From Drosophila miranda (Eukaryota; Arthropoda; Insecta; Diptera; Drosophilidae): a stretch of DNA of 64,000 nucleotides. A program made the translations under genes and the position numbers. The DNA is taken from contig NC_046676.1 in the NCBI RefSeq assembly GCF_003369915.1, forward strand, positions 18,520,001-18,584,000, read 5' to 3'. Of this stretch, positions 13,954 to 26,649 are shown piece by piece. Numbering within the stretch: the stretch's first letter is position 1; the number at the start of each line of letters is the position of its first letter. The notes beneath the pieces are model-generated. The model was given only the letters and a program-made list of their open reading frames with translations, was not told the DNA's origin and did not search any database.

Positions 13954-15436
13954 CTTCGGGGAGCTGTCGTATGTGACGAATTTTCATTTGATTTATGCAC
14001 TTCCTCCACAAGTATTTGCATGGCATACCCGACGCACCGCCCTGATGTTTGCTTTGGCATCCCCTGCCTTCTCTATTCAGTAGTTTTACGACCAACTCAA
14101 ATACAATTCGCCACAAAGTAAACACTGGTAGTGGCAATATGTTTCACATTCGAGATGATTCGAGCATAAACACATCTGTCAATCTCATCTCAATGAAATA
14201 TGCGTTATACGGAATTTAATATATGATAAGCATGGCCCAAGAACAAATCGATCTACGCTTTGGTAGTATGTAACTAAACGCTCATCATTAGAAGTAGAAG
14301 AAAAACTGCCTCCCAGCGATCCATTTTGATGGATTGTTTTGCTCCCTCCCTCCCATCTCCCCCCGCGGTTACAAGAACATACGCATAATGGATGGACTAT
14401 GTAAAAGCAGCCCCCCGAAAACATTTCGAGTATTCAGATTGTCTGAATTGATGAACTCAAAAAGGAAACAAAAATTCAATCAATCTTTCTCTTTTTCACT
14501 GGGCAAACTGGGGACTCCACTCCAACGCGTGCTCTGTCATTTTGTCGATGTCCCCGCTCTCTCCTCCGATCCTCTGCGTTCGCGTCGGCGTCGGCGCAAC
14601 GCATTCAATCACTTCATTTGTTTGGAGTTCGTCATCGTTTTCGTTTTCGTCTTCGGCCTCGGCTTGGGTATTCGTCTCCGTGGAGGCACGTTCGTTGAGG
14701 CCGTAAAATGTTTTATTTACTCTGCACTTATGACCCCGATGCGGATCGGGTTAAGTGAATCTGATACCCATATACGTGTACATGTACTCGTACATATACC
14801 CGTCCGTCGCAACGGAGGCTGTTGCATTTGCATTTGCATCTTCCACAATACCGAATCGGCCGGCCGCTTTATGAGACTGTTGTCTGTTTGCCGGAAGATG
14901 GGGCTGGGGAGCGTAGCAGGAGCAGGAGGAGGAGGAGGAGGAGGTTATTGAATGTCATTGCAACCAAACACAGACAAATGTTGTGGCAACGTAGCTCCGC
15001 AGCTGGGGAAGCCGAAGCTCTCCGACTCGCGATGTTTTTGTGTCCAATGATGAATTGTGTCCCTGATTCCGTAGACACAGGCACAAACATGATCTCTGTC
15101 TGTGGCTAAGCACAGTGGCTGTAATTCTGTTTCCCATTGATGAAAAGTTATGTTAAGGGAACTGGTACTCGTACGTACATATGTACATATGCTCACAGCC
15201 CACTGTGCAGTTCCCTAAGTCGTTGGAGTTTGACACCAATTGAAGATGCCGATTAGTGCGAGTATGTATGTATGTACACTTAAAGAAAGAATCTTTAGAT
15301 GCACAAAGTATATAAATATTTGTGTAGAAATATGTGAATATGCCTGTATCTTTTGTGTCTTTAATTGCAGAATTGTGGCCCTCGAGTGCAACCTTCGGTG
15401 TCTTGTCTGCCCGCAGATGATGCTGACACGCCACAG

Positions 15437-15468
15437 TAAGGAGCCCGGAGCCCGGAGCCCGGAGCCCA
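15437..15468. repeat. (GGAGCCC)n minisatellite
   Basis: Four head-to-tail copies of GGAGCCC run into GGAGCCCATG. It is short, nearly perfect and non-coding. Confidence 0.8.
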
Positions 15469-17652
15469 TGCTAATGCAGAGATGAACACAGAGACGGCAT
15501 CACTGTCGTCTTGGCGATGTGATTAATTGACAGTGGTGTCGCCTGAATTGCGCGGGTTTTATTGATGGGATTACACGACAGCGGCAACGGCAGCGACAGC
15601 GACCGGGCGGACGAGTCGCAATTCCATAAAAACGCATCAGCCCAGTGCACTGCAATGGAGTGAGCAGTCGCATTGCTCGTAATAAGATTAATTACGAGCG
15701 TCTTGCTCCATCTCCAGACACGACTCTCGAGGCTCGGCGGCATACAGCTGCGTGACCACTTCACATTCATATGGCAGCGAGGCGAGGGCAAGGGATGTGG
15801 CTGGGCAACTCCTCAATTCAATATTTTGACATTACAAATAAAGTTCCCATTTGCGAGTAGTGGCTCAGCTCAAGTGTTTCATTAATTTGAAAGCTTTTCG
15901 GGTACTTTATATTCATACCCCTCCGATGCACCAGGCGAGGGGTAAGTGTTAATCCCTGCCGGAAATTAGCATATTTGATTCCTTAGCTCCTGGTGGCACG
16001 CGAGGCAGCCACCACTCCACTACCACTGGGAAATAGGGGAACAAATGAATAAGTGTGCTGATAAGGGGCTATAGGGTTATAATTGGAATTGAATGGAGAC
16101 CAGACCCCAAGAGAAACTCATTCCATATTTATGGGATTTATGGGATCTCCCCTGTCTGCCAGGAAGCGAAAGTATGAAAAGTAAAAACAATTACATATTT
16201 TATTTTTAATTAACTTTTATCGTAGCCCGAGATGAATATTGTAGTACTCTGGCACACACATCTCTTCACAAGTCCCAAGACGAATTGGCAATGATGATGT
16301 CATTCCATTCCCGCAGCATTCATCTCCCATAAATCACCAGGCGAGGCGAGGCGATCGCGAAAATCTTCAAGTTTATGCTCAAACATGCTGAGAGGCAATG
16401 ACAGCAGTTGGGGCATCAGCATCGGCATCGGCCACGGAGCCAGCATGCAATGCAATGGAGTGAAGTGGAGCCAAAGCCAGAGCCAGCTGCCACAGATTAG
16501 TCAGCGTCGGATTCAGATTCGGATACAGATTCAGCGCGAGTCTTCTCCGCTCGGCGCACTTTAATTTGCTTCGGGGCAAGCTGCTCGACTGGTTTCCAGC
16601 CTGAGGAGGGGAGGCAACTCCGGGCGGGGTTGTGGATGTGGATGTGGATGTGGGCCACATGGACTAAAGATCAAGGTGAGTGGCGAGAGAAATGTTTGGC
16701 AAGTTCTACGATGCCCCCATCCCAGCCAGAACATCCATAACACCAGCATCATTATTACATACATCAGAATCACTTATATAAGGAGGGATATTGTCGAAAC
16801 CAAAGATTTAACGGCTGTCGGCTTTAGGGTCACCAAACTTTCTTCTTTCATAACAGCCAACAAAAAAGCCAAGACCTGCCCAAGATGCCTTGGTCCGCCC
16901 CGAGGAGGAGGTATGAAAGGAGAAACGGCAAAAATAAACCGCAAAACAAGCCCGGGCCAAAGCAACAACTCTGCGCAGAGATTCTGAGGTTTGCAAAGGT
17001 TAAGGTAGAGGAAGTATTGGCCAAACCTCGCTGCACAAAGGGAATTTCTGGTGGTTGAGCTAAAGCAATAGATTCAGCAGGAACCCAAAACGAAAAGTAT
17101 AATTAGTATGCCCAAAACGTACACATGGACGTACATATGTACATCTGTCATGCGGCATGACTCACCTCATACGGCCGGCTCGACGAAAGCCGTGGCGTAC
17201 ATAAAGTGAAAAGGCCCAAACATGAGTAAATGCACATTCATGGATTTTTAAATGGGCCGTCGAAAATAAAGAAATAAACTGTTGGAACCACATAGGAGCG
17301 TGACTCGTTCCCCCATGCTTCTTTTAGTTTTCTGTTTTTTCTGCTGCGGCTCCCCAGGTCCCACCAAGTCGTTGGGCCGGCCGTCATTCATTCACGCCAA
17401 GAGCTGATAAGCTTTTTGTGGCACATTCGACTGGTTTGCATATCTATGAGGCCCACGGAGCCGTGCCTGTTGGCCTGTCTGTGGCACCATTTGATATTGG
17501 GAATGGACAACTGCAGATTGGGCTTCAACTGACATTATCACTTCTCACTTGGCTTTTATTCGGCTGCAGCTGCATTCGGGGCGCACAGGAATTTGGCCTT
17601 ATCCTTCACTAATTGAATCATTACACTAAACATAAGAACGATGACTCCTCGT

Positions 17653-18301
17653 CTAGGACGGCTTCTCGTTGGTCCAGCCCTTGGGACGATCGGCCATAAT
17701 GCTCCAATCGTTTTGGGCTATGTTGAGGCCGCCGTACTGCTTGGTGGGTGTGTCGGGGAAGAACTCCCAGCCCTGTTCGATGGACATCTTCTTGATGACA
17801 CCAGCAATGCCTGTGGAAGAGACAGAGACAGCGTTGGGTGAATATAAGCAAATGGGAAGAGACGCGGTAGCGGAAGCTCACCTAGGAAGAGTCCAGCACA
17901 GAGACCGGCCACATGGTTGTGTTTCCAGGCCCCGAAGACGCCACCAGCAGCGAATCCGCCCAGCAAGTAGTTAATTCTGCAATTAAAATAATCGTTACTC
18001 CGGGGAGTCAGTCAGTCGAAGCTTGTATCGCATCGCCCACTCACTTGTCATCCTTTCCGCGAGCATTGGTGGCTGCCAGTGTCGTGAGAGTAAATGCTGT
18101 GGCCATACCCATCAGCGGGCCGGTGTTGTAGGCAAAGCGCCCCAGCGTGGGCAGGTAGCCCTTTGGCTTCGCCAGCGTCAGCACATCGACTGTGGACCAG
18201 GCCAGGCCGGCGGCGGCGGCGTATTTGTTGGTGGCCACAATCTTGCCAAAGGCATCTTCCCCATCGGGATGATCGTAGTACTTGGAGCGCAAGATCGACA
18301 T
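17653..18301 (-). CDS. ND-B14.7: NADH dehydrogenase (ubiquinone) B14.7 subunit (NDUFA11 homologue)
   Basis: This is an accessory subunit of mitochondrial respiratory complex I and a member of the Tim17/Tim22/PMP24-like membrane family. Three exons fit in phase: 18,301-18,045, 17,976-17,882 and 17,810-17,653, giving 169 aa. The protein starts MSILRSKYYDHPDGEDAFGK and has hydrophobic, glycine-rich membrane segments, for example the stretch with LLGGFAAGGVFGAW around residues 90-105. It ends in a soluble tail with QGWEFFPDTPTKQYGGLN and DWSIMADRPKGW. Both introns have clean GT-AG ends (phases 2 and 1) and are about 70 bp. The ATG at 18,301-18,299 is the first in the exon. The gene lies tail-to-head with ric3 further right on the same strand. 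I recognise it from its sequence and neighbours. The alternative, a Tim17-like translocase, is less likely given the tail. Confidence 0.93.
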
Positions 18302-19346
18302 GGTGGCTGTTTACCACAAGGAAAAATACACAAATCATTAGCAACAAGCAAAATCATGGGAATCTATTCTACCCGCTGCAATTCAGCCACCACAGGGAGC
18401 GGTCTTCAGCGTTGCGGGACATGTCTGCAGCGACATCATGGACTATTCAATTATAATTATTGTTAAATATACTAACCTGCCGATATTTACGTAATTATTT
18501 CAGAAACGCAGCCAAGATTTTACTACAAACAGCTGATGGGCAGTGTGTACACAGGCAATGGAAAAATAGTGCACGGAATGTGCTGTTAAGCGCTAAAGAG
18601 GCAACGAGGTGCTGTTAAGCGCGAAATGGAGCAACTTGTTTCAATCGAGCGGTTGATTCAAAATTATATTCAATGTTAAAGTGCACCTAAATGAAAAGAT
18701 TTTAGAGCCCCCTCTCTAATATTAGATTCAATAATATCAGTAAATGAGCGTACATTTTTTCGTTTTCAAGTCCGGTTTAAAATTTATTCTCTATACTAGC
18801 TTCACAAACGCTGTGGCACTAATATTAGTTCTTTATTCATAAGGTGCAATAGAACGCTTTTTATTTAGGTAATTTTTCATTCCCACGCAACGAGACGAGA
18901 GGGAGGGTATTATGCAAAAGTATTATACGAGTAGAGTGCAGAATAATAGACGATGCAATTTTCGAATTTATCGCATGCGCTTAGTTTAGTGGTAGACTAG
19001 TTCTTGCCTTGAGTTTCAACTAACATTATTCACATAAAATCAGGCGATCGAGGGCAAATCTGAGTACGTTTGACCAAAGTGGGGCACAGTTTCTTGGAGC
19101 AGTTGGAGGGGGGCCAGTACATGTACATGTACGTGTTGGCGTTTTCGAAAACAAAACGAATATATCAAAACATACAATACAATATGTATATACAAATTAG
19201 ATATCAAATTATTGGCAATTCTGTTTCATGTTAATCAGTCGTAATTTGCTAATTAGTTCACTCTGCTCCTGCAATAATTCCATCCAAATTAGGTCATCAT
19301 CGATACAAATATTTGTATTTGTATATGTATGTAAGTATTAGTATCT
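18302..19346. other. intergenic spacer / ric3 3' UTR
   Basis: This holds the upstream flank of ND-B14.7 and the 3' untranslated region of ric3. An imperfect tandem duplication lies at about 18,579-18,635, in which the 12-mer GTGCTGTTAAGC occurs twice about 31 bp apart. The rest is AT-rich with no coding signal. Confidence 0.6.
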
Positions 19347-22300
19347 CTATTGCTCGTCGTGCCCAATTATTTCGATATCATCAGCCAGTGGACTCTCGAT
19401 TTCGGTTTTGCCCCAATTGCCATTTTGTTGATTTGCATCCAAATTAATCAATGATAATGTCATCTTACTGCTAAGAATGACCTGAAAGTGAGAATAGTCG
19501 AATAGTCAATTAGAAACGCGTATTCAGAAAGCAGAGAGTAGAGTGCTGCGCTGCTCTTACGGCTGGCTCCTCGGCGGATCCATTGAGCTCAGCATCGTAG
19601 ACCTCCTCGCGCTTGGTCTGGGCGTCGGCCACCAAAATCTGAGAATCGTGTGCCAGAGCGCCTTCCAAGTAAATGGACTGCGGCTCGGGTAGGTTTCCTT
19701 CCAATTTGGACTGGAATTGTGAAGAGTGTAAACATTATTTTCTTAGCAAAGCACAATGCTAATAGTTGGAAAGCTATGGTTTCTATTGGATATGTTCTGC
19801 GGGGGGCTGGTGCTGGTGCTGCCGTGGCACTTACATGTTCGATTGGTGCTCGGAAAACAGGCGTTGGAGGGCGTCCGGTCCATTTGCGGCCGCCCTCGCA
19901 ACTGGCTGTTACCTCCATGCCCAGTACCTGAGCCAACAATGGGTTATTTACATCAACAAATCTACAAATATATATATATTAGAGATATATTTTTACCGTT
20001 AGTTCCCGCTCAGCGCTGAGGTCCCGACGCTTTCGCTGCTGTTGCTGTTGCTGTTGCTGTTTGACTCCCTTTGCAGCCGGATCCGCACCCTGGTCGGTGG
20101 TGTTTACGTTTACATGCCCATTGGAGGAAATGTTGTCCTTCTCCTTGTCCTTCTCCAGTTGATCTTTCGTTTTTTCGTTGTCGTTTTGCTAGGGATTGGG
20201 CATATGGAAAGTTCTGTTAGAGATGCAGATAAATCTCCGGATTGGATTCAAGCATTTCTACAGCCTCAAACATTAAAAATCATAAATCGAGAAATTAATT
20301 ACTTCAATTTGTGGTTAGGTGAAACGCAACGAAAAACTCAATTAGTCGAAGGTTCTTGGTTAATTAACAGAAAGAATACGTAATTAGATATATTCAGGTA
20401 TTCAGATAATCAGATATTCAGATATTGCATATGTATATCTAAAAATATTCAAAAAATGTTCAACGATTGCATTGCCGTGTGGGGACCCTTTGACGGCCTC
20501 TAACCTTATTCAAATCAGTTTCAGTATCACTCCTCTGCTTGTCTCGAACGTTCAATTGCTCATCGGCAGCGTCTATCAAACCTTGTATCGCCGTTACAAC
20601 TATACAAAAGTTCGAGTTTCGTTTCGGTTTGGGTTTCGTTTATCATGGTATCACAGTTTTCGTTTCATTACAAAACATTTCATTTTTCGATTGGTTTGAT
20701 TACACATGAGAGTGAGATACATGGAAAACGTAGAAACGACAGATATGTGAATATTTATATATGGTAAATCCTATAGCATATTAAATGGCATGAGTACGAG
20801 TATATTGGCAATGTGATGGTTTCAGTCTAGACTCTAGAGAATACTAGTATTAATTTCGGATAGAGATTGGCCAGATTGAATTGTAAAATATGTCCCCATC
20901 ATAAGAATTTAGTTGAAATAGTTTAGACACAGAGGTGCAGGTATTACATTTACATTAAAGTTATTTAGTAAAAGGTATCGTATCGTATCGTATCGCATGC
21001 CGATAGACTGCAGACGAGCAAAATAACGAGTAGAACAGTGATAGAGCGGTGGAGGGAGAGAGAGAGAGAGAGAGTTCCGCTCCATGCAATAGTTACAGAC
21101 AGAGAGAGTGGAGTGAGAGTGAGACAATGATATTATACACAGGGGTAAAGGTTAACGGTTAACATGCCGCTGCTGGGGGATAGAAGAAGAATTTTGATCG
21201 TAAAAAGGGGGAAGGGGAGCAAGGGGAACCATTCCAAAGGATTCAATTCAATTCATTTCATCTATCTACTTGAAACCGAAAAAACAAGAAGTAATCTATT
21301 GTTGGCTTGTACTTAGGTATGATCTTTGATCTGAATTTTGGTCTGATTTGATTGATTGATTCTATGTGAATTGAATGTTGTTTTTGTTTTTGTCTTAGAA
21401 ATTTGGCTGCCGCTTGAGAAACTTCATGGCAATCATCTTGAAAATGAGAACACAAAGAAACAGGATAAGTATTAATAAATGATATCGAATGGTGTCGGCG
21501 TTGGTGCCTGGCTGATTACGCTACGATCGTCAAAAATGATATAGAAAATGCTATTGTAATCTGTATCTGGGTCCCATATCGGAACAGTGCACTGTGGTGG
21601 TTGTTGTGACGATGCTAACCTTTGCCTCAAACTGATCGGTGTTCATTTCGGCAATCAGCTTGGCCATCGCCCGCTCCGTATCCTCGAGCTTCTGGCGCAA
21701 CTTCTCAATCTCCATCAGCTGCTCCTTCTCCATCTGCTCCTGGTGGTGCTTGAGGGAGATAGACAGATTGCTGGCCACCTCGGTGGCCGACACGCTGGCA
21801 TTGTAGAGCTCCTCGTCGTGGCTCCGCTGTCTTCCATTCGTTGGGGCCTCATGCGCCTTCGCCTTAACTGCTGCAATTCCTATAAAATTTGCGTACGAGT
21901 TTTGCTTTGAGATTGAGATTTTGACGCCAAAAGGACAAACGAGACTAGAAAACTAATGTATTTACAGGGGGGGGAGATGGGAGGTGGGAGGTGGGAAAAT
22001 CAAAACAAACTAAATATATATTCATGTGTGGGGGGACGTGACTAAATCTGTGATTTCGTGATTGGTTTACGAGTTAGTAAACACTTACTAACTATATATA
22101 CAATATACAACATCTAGAATACATAATAGGTACACATCTACACAATAAACAAATTATACATATATATCCGCAAAAAGATACTAAACCAAATGAGGAGGAC
22201 ATATTTCAAAACTCAAGAATGGGCGCGAAGTTTTCCTTCGCCATCATCCAATCGACTACGCAGTGGACTAGAACCGAAATCAAGAAACGAACAAAATTCT

Positions 22301-24436
22301 TCGGATCTTCTTATCCATATGTGGCTTACTTGTCTGGTGTTCTCGCCAGCCTTATCGCATATGTAGGCATAGGGCAGATGCAGATACAGATGCAGATGTG
22401 TGCATGGGCGGAAGCAGAAAAGTACAAAAATGATTGGTTCGGTTAGGATCGGATCGACTGGTGGGTGTGTGTTTGGGTTACGGGTTGTGTGTTGTATATG
22501 GTGGATGGATATTTGGTCTGTGTGGCTGCTGCATTGTGGTGTGTAAGAACTACAAGAATAGTAAATAATAAAAGTGACTGAAACTAGTCTGGGAACTCAC
22601 CCAATTTGGTTCCGCCCAAATCCTCCACCTGGCTGTGTTCCTGTTGTTGGCCAAAGACCTGCTGTCGAAAGCCGGCATCCGATGGTGCTGGTCCGTATGG
22701 TGCATTGGGCACTTGCTTCTTGAAAGCAATCTGTGTAGAAATACAAGATTGGGAAGGATTCTTTGAATGAGGATCTGCAGGATAGATCCTTACCTTCATT
22801 ATCGTGTAGCCAAAGAACACGACAATTCCGATTGTGTAGAGGGGCATTAGAAAGCCCATGCTGCTGCCCCGCTGCTGGGGCTGTTGCAGAGCTCCGGCTC
22901 CCATTGGAGGACGCATTCCAGGAATGGGACCAGGCTGAATGAAGAAGCAAGACGAAAGCATTATAGGAAATAAATTAAATTGGATAATCATTTAGAGCAG
23001 AATACACCATGAGTCCGACAGACTTTTCCTAAAGCAATTGTTAAAAAACATCCATTCATGCTGTAACTTGTGGCATTCATATTTCTGTATCCGGCTCAAT
23101 GGTTTCGGAGAGGGGCAACATATGTATAGTTCAATTAATTTATTCTCTGTGTTTGCAGTCCTCTTTTGTGTGCTACTCGTACAGATGAGAGCACAGAATA
23201 ATATGAAATGAGATGAGATGAGATGGAACTGGCGCATTGAATTTGGCACAAGTTCAATATGTACTCGTACAACCCAACCCCACAGTTTTCTGTTCTCCCA
23301 CTCATCCTTTACAGTTTTTGTTTCGTTTGCGCTGTCTTTTGCCTTCAGTTTGCGTGCAGTGTCATAAAAACAAAAACAAAACCAAAATAAAATAAACTTT
23401 TTCTATTTATAAATGACTTCCAACGAGAGCGATGATGTCTCATCCGCTCCATCGTCGATCCCATTATTACCATCGGGATTGGATGATCGAGTGTAATCAT
23501 CGTTCCAGAGAACAATGCACAATGTAAGATGGATAGCATAACTCACCCGTCCGTCTACGATGCGCGGGGGCGGATTACTTGCTGAACTTTTGCGTTCAAC
23601 AATGGGCATGGTGGGTGTGGCAGGTATGGCGCGTCCACGCTCCCGCATCGCCTGGTATATGGACTCTGGATGTAGGTGGGCCGGACGCTCCTGTCGCAGA
23701 CCTGACAAGAACATTATTATCTCAATTATTTCGGCTACGACTTTTCGGCTTTGACTTTTCAAATAAAATAAACACAAAATGAGGTTAGGGTATGCGAAGA
23801 ACCAACCCGTTATAGTAGGGATTTGTTATGTAAATCGAATCGATTTAAAGTTAGTGAAAAAAGCCCTTTAAAAGTTAAAGCAGAAATGCAAATACCGATT
23901 TCGATTATTAACGGAGATATGGAGGGAAAGTGCTGTGCTCCAATGGAGGGAGCGACCTACTTATTTCACCCGTGTACAGGTTAATATGTTTCCGGTAGAG
24001 GTGGGGCCCAAACGGTACGGCAGCATCCGGCTTCGTCGCGTTCATGAACTGTTCCCTGTCGAGCACAACATCACAACAGCCTAAAACACCAAACAGGACA
24101 GGCGAACACACACATACACACACACGCACACACAGACACAGAGGCGCACAGAGACAATAATAAATAAAAAGAAATAACTAATAAATTTTCGATTCTAATT
24201 GCGGAAACATTGCCACTCAACTCACCGACCGGTGCCCCGCTCCTCTGATCCTTTAAGTTTTGCTGCTGGGGGGGCGGCGGCGGCGCAGAACCGAACATCA
24301 TGGGATGGAAGACCTTTGGCCACAATATGGCAATGCATCCAATGACGGTGACAATGATCAGGGCCGTCTTCTTGGGCGTCATACCCTCCTCCTCCTTGAC
24401 AACGGATGGCCGTTTCTTCGTGGCTGCTGAAGGCAT
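19347..24436 (-). CDS. ric3: RIC-3, nicotinic acetylcholine receptor chaperone
   Basis: RIC-3 is an ER membrane chaperone that promotes folding and assembly of nicotinic acetylcholine receptors. I join ten exons in phase: 24,436-24,226; 24,080-23,961; 23,701-23,547; 22,934-22,794; 22,730-22,601; 21,870-21,620; 20,188-19,997; 19,927-19,835; 19,710-19,561; 19,481-19,347 (525 aa, stop TAG). The N-terminal hydrophobic segment ALIIVTVIGCIAILWPKVF is followed by poly-Pro (APPPPP). A second membrane segment, GFLMPLYTIGIVVFFGYTI, is flanked by a Pro/Gln/Met-rich linker. A coiled coil (KEQLMEIEKLRQKLEDTERA) follows, as in vertebrate RIC3. The tail is acidic and Gln-rich (CAG run at about 20,034-20,061). 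All exons from 20,188 on are multiples of three, so they can be skipped without breaking the frame. An alternative last exon is listed separately. Confidence 0.9.
20034..20061 (-). repeat. CAG/CAA run encoding polyQ in ric3
   Basis: On the minus strand CAG and CAA codons encode about eight glutamines after KGVK and before RKRRD in the ric3 tail exon. It is an in-frame microsatellite. Confidence 0.85.
20505..20590 (-). other. possible additional ric3 exon (acceptor unresolved)
   Basis: A coding-like stretch encodes LIDAADEQLNVRDKQRSDTE and then TDLNK, and it ends at a good donor (AATAAG then gttaga) whose phase fits the next exon at 20,188. The obvious acceptor at 20,582 would put it out of phase with exon 6. 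It may need another upstream mini-exon, or it may be unused. Confidence 0.35.
21395..21436 (-). CDS. ric3: alternative last exon of ric3 (short isoform)
   Basis: After exon 6 (ending 21,620, phase 0, EAK) an acceptor at 21,437 (cattttcaag) opens an in-phase stretch encoding MIAMKFLKRQPNF and then a stop. Using it gives an isoform that ends just after the coiled coil and lacks the acidic, Gln-rich tail. Alternative splicing of insect ric3 is established in the literature. This particular exon is my inference from splice sites and phase. Confidence 0.45.
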   Translation of the reverse strand: MIAMKFLKRQPNF

Positions 24437-26105
24437 TTCGTAGTCGTTTCCTATTCGTTCCTCTCCTATAGTTAAAGCTAAAACCTAAGGCTTAAGTATT
24501 CCTGATCTGATTTGTTTGGTTCGTTGAATTGCTATGCTTTGCTCTCTGAATGCAGCTGCTAAATGTGGCTCCAGTTTGCGGTTAACTTTGACATTGGCTC
24601 ATTTTTGTTAATTGTAGATTGTAGATGGGGTTTCTGTACGTTTAAAGCATTATCTGAAATATACAATACATAGACTTGGGGTACAATAATGTAGTAACAC
24701 GCTCCAGTTCACCCCACTCCAGTTCACTGATCATTGATCTCGAATTAAGAATCACAATGCAAAGTCGTGTACATGAAAATATTGTTGTGGGACAACAAAA
24801 AAAACAAAAAAGACTTTATTACATAAATAGCAGTCCCGATATTTTTTATTTTTAGCTCGCACAATTCGGTCTTTTGGGTCCGTCTAATAATTTTTCATTA
24901 TTTTCATCTCTGTCTGCACACAGAAATCACATCACAGTAGGCAGCGTTCAGTTTCGCTGCCACAATTAACGACCGCATAAATAATATTAAATGTTTCTCC
25001 AAAAACGTTTCAATTTCTTTATGGATATATGGATTTATCTGTGTTGCCCGGACGCAAGACTTGGGGAGCGAAAGATCTTACGCAAAGTTTGAATGTTGTT
25101 CCCGAACTGGCCAGCCAGGCAAATTTCTGAAACTATTAGCGAATTTTTAAAAACGGACGACACGGCTGCACGGCGCTCTCTGCCGTGTGTGTGCTCTTCT
25201 TCCTAATCGTCGGCGAGCATTGGTCCGTTATTTTGGCCGCTAAAACGGCAAAAGTCAAATAAAATAGAATAAAATCAAATAATGAGTGCGACAAAACGAT
25301 TTGAAACGTGGGCCCCTGCACCGGGGGCATTTCTAACTGTGGGCGAGGAGTCCGAGTGCTCTCTTCCCATTCCGAGCATTTTTGAATATATATTTTGTGT
25401 TTTGATATTTTTCCGTTTCCATTATTTCACAGCTTTCTTCTCTCTCTCTCTCGCTCTCTCTCTCTTATTATCACACACACGCGAACATTGGCACACCCAT
25501 ACTTGTATGCGAGTGCTTATTTATATATATATATTATGAATTTTCTGCGGGGTTTCTCCCAAACGTTTTCCATTTACATTTCGCTTTCAAACGCACTGAC
25601 TGCGACTGCGACTAAGCGAAAGTAAAATTGTTTGTACGCGCACTGTTTTAGCTTTGCCTATCTTAACCGTTGGAGTCGTTGGACCTGGATTTTCGTGAGA
25701 ATGCCAAAAGTACTCGTGCGCTTCGGAATGTTGGCTGTTATTTTATTTTTGGAGACACGGCATTGAAACAGGATTCAATGTCGCATAGCTTAAAGCGTGT
25801 ATTCATCATTTATTTTTAATATTTCGAATTTTTAGCGTCCGAGTTTGTTGTCCTTGGCGGTTTATTTGATTTTTTTTGCGAAGAAACTATACAAATTTTG
25901 CTACAATATTTACCATTTTCGTTAGTGCATACATTGACTGTATTTAAATATTCGTTAACTTATCTAATTACTGCTAATTTAAAACTGCGAGTTTGTCGTT
26001 ATGTTATGCGAATTTGAGCATTTTTGTATGCTATGCTATGTATGGCCAGACTATTGATTTTTCAGCTTGATTTTCAGTGCTGCCAGATCTTCAGAGACAA
26101 TATCG

Positions 26106-26165
26106 ACCAATTTACGGTGAATTTTGAAAATGAGACGGTATATTTTGGTATATTTCTGAGCGTAT
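26106..26165 (+). repeat. dispersed TTTACGGT...AAATGAGACGGTATATTTT motif, copy 1
   Basis: The core TTTACGGT is followed about 20 bp later by AAAATGAGACGGTATATTTT. The same arrangement occurs at 27,454 and 35,400, each time upstream of a gene. Confidence 0.6.
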
Positions 26166-26649
26166 ACTTTATCGGATTTTCTCATTTTCTTGTCACCACG
26201 TCTAGCTCACACACCTACTTTTCATAGTATTTTCTAGTAAATTTTAAGACGCGTTATGTACCCACCCTCTTGTCTAATGCACCAATGTAGAAACTGTGTA
26301 GAAAAGCCCCTTAGAGCCATGTCCCAGGCCACATCGAATACCAATTCGTGATCAGCATCGAATTCCTGATCGTTTGCCATAAAAAACGTCAATTTTTTCA
26401 AAAATGTCGGAAAAAAGGCATGTTAAATAGTAGATAACGGAAGTTTTTCACACTGGCGCTGCCATGGGGCTTATATGAAAAAAACGGGCAAAAATGTTTG
26501 ATACGTACACATTTCGCCTTCAGGTGTCGTTGGTAATTACATGAAAGTGTAGTTAACGTGTAGCAAATGTGTACTTATTGTGTAGTTCCCATGTAAGGAA
26601 ATTAATTTAGTGGACAGTTTTGTTGGTCTGTTTTGATTAAACCTTATTT

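Larger units (their letters stand above)
3223..17640. other. 14-kb gene-poor region, no supported coding exon
   Basis: I read both strands and found no exon I could defend. The open frames present (for example 11,816-12,507 minus in two frames at once, 13,359-13,754 plus, 14,334-14,951 plus) overlap one another, lack domain motifs and show low-complexity residues. There are many TACATATGTA-type alternating tracts, TAATTA-rich patches, and short tandem repeats that are listed separately. The block may hold developmental enhancers or be a long intron of a gene lying to the left. This is inference from its size and lack of genes. Confidence 0.45.

Noticed and set aside
14334-14951. 205-codon plus-strand open frame
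   Set aside because: It consists of low-complexity Arg, Val/Phe and Gly runs generated by CGG, TTCGTC and GGA repeats, with no recognised motif.
18966-19060. tRNA-like TTTAGTGGTAGACTAG near 18,990
   Set aside because: No cloverleaf, T-arm or acceptor pairing could be drawn; only a partial A-box-like word.
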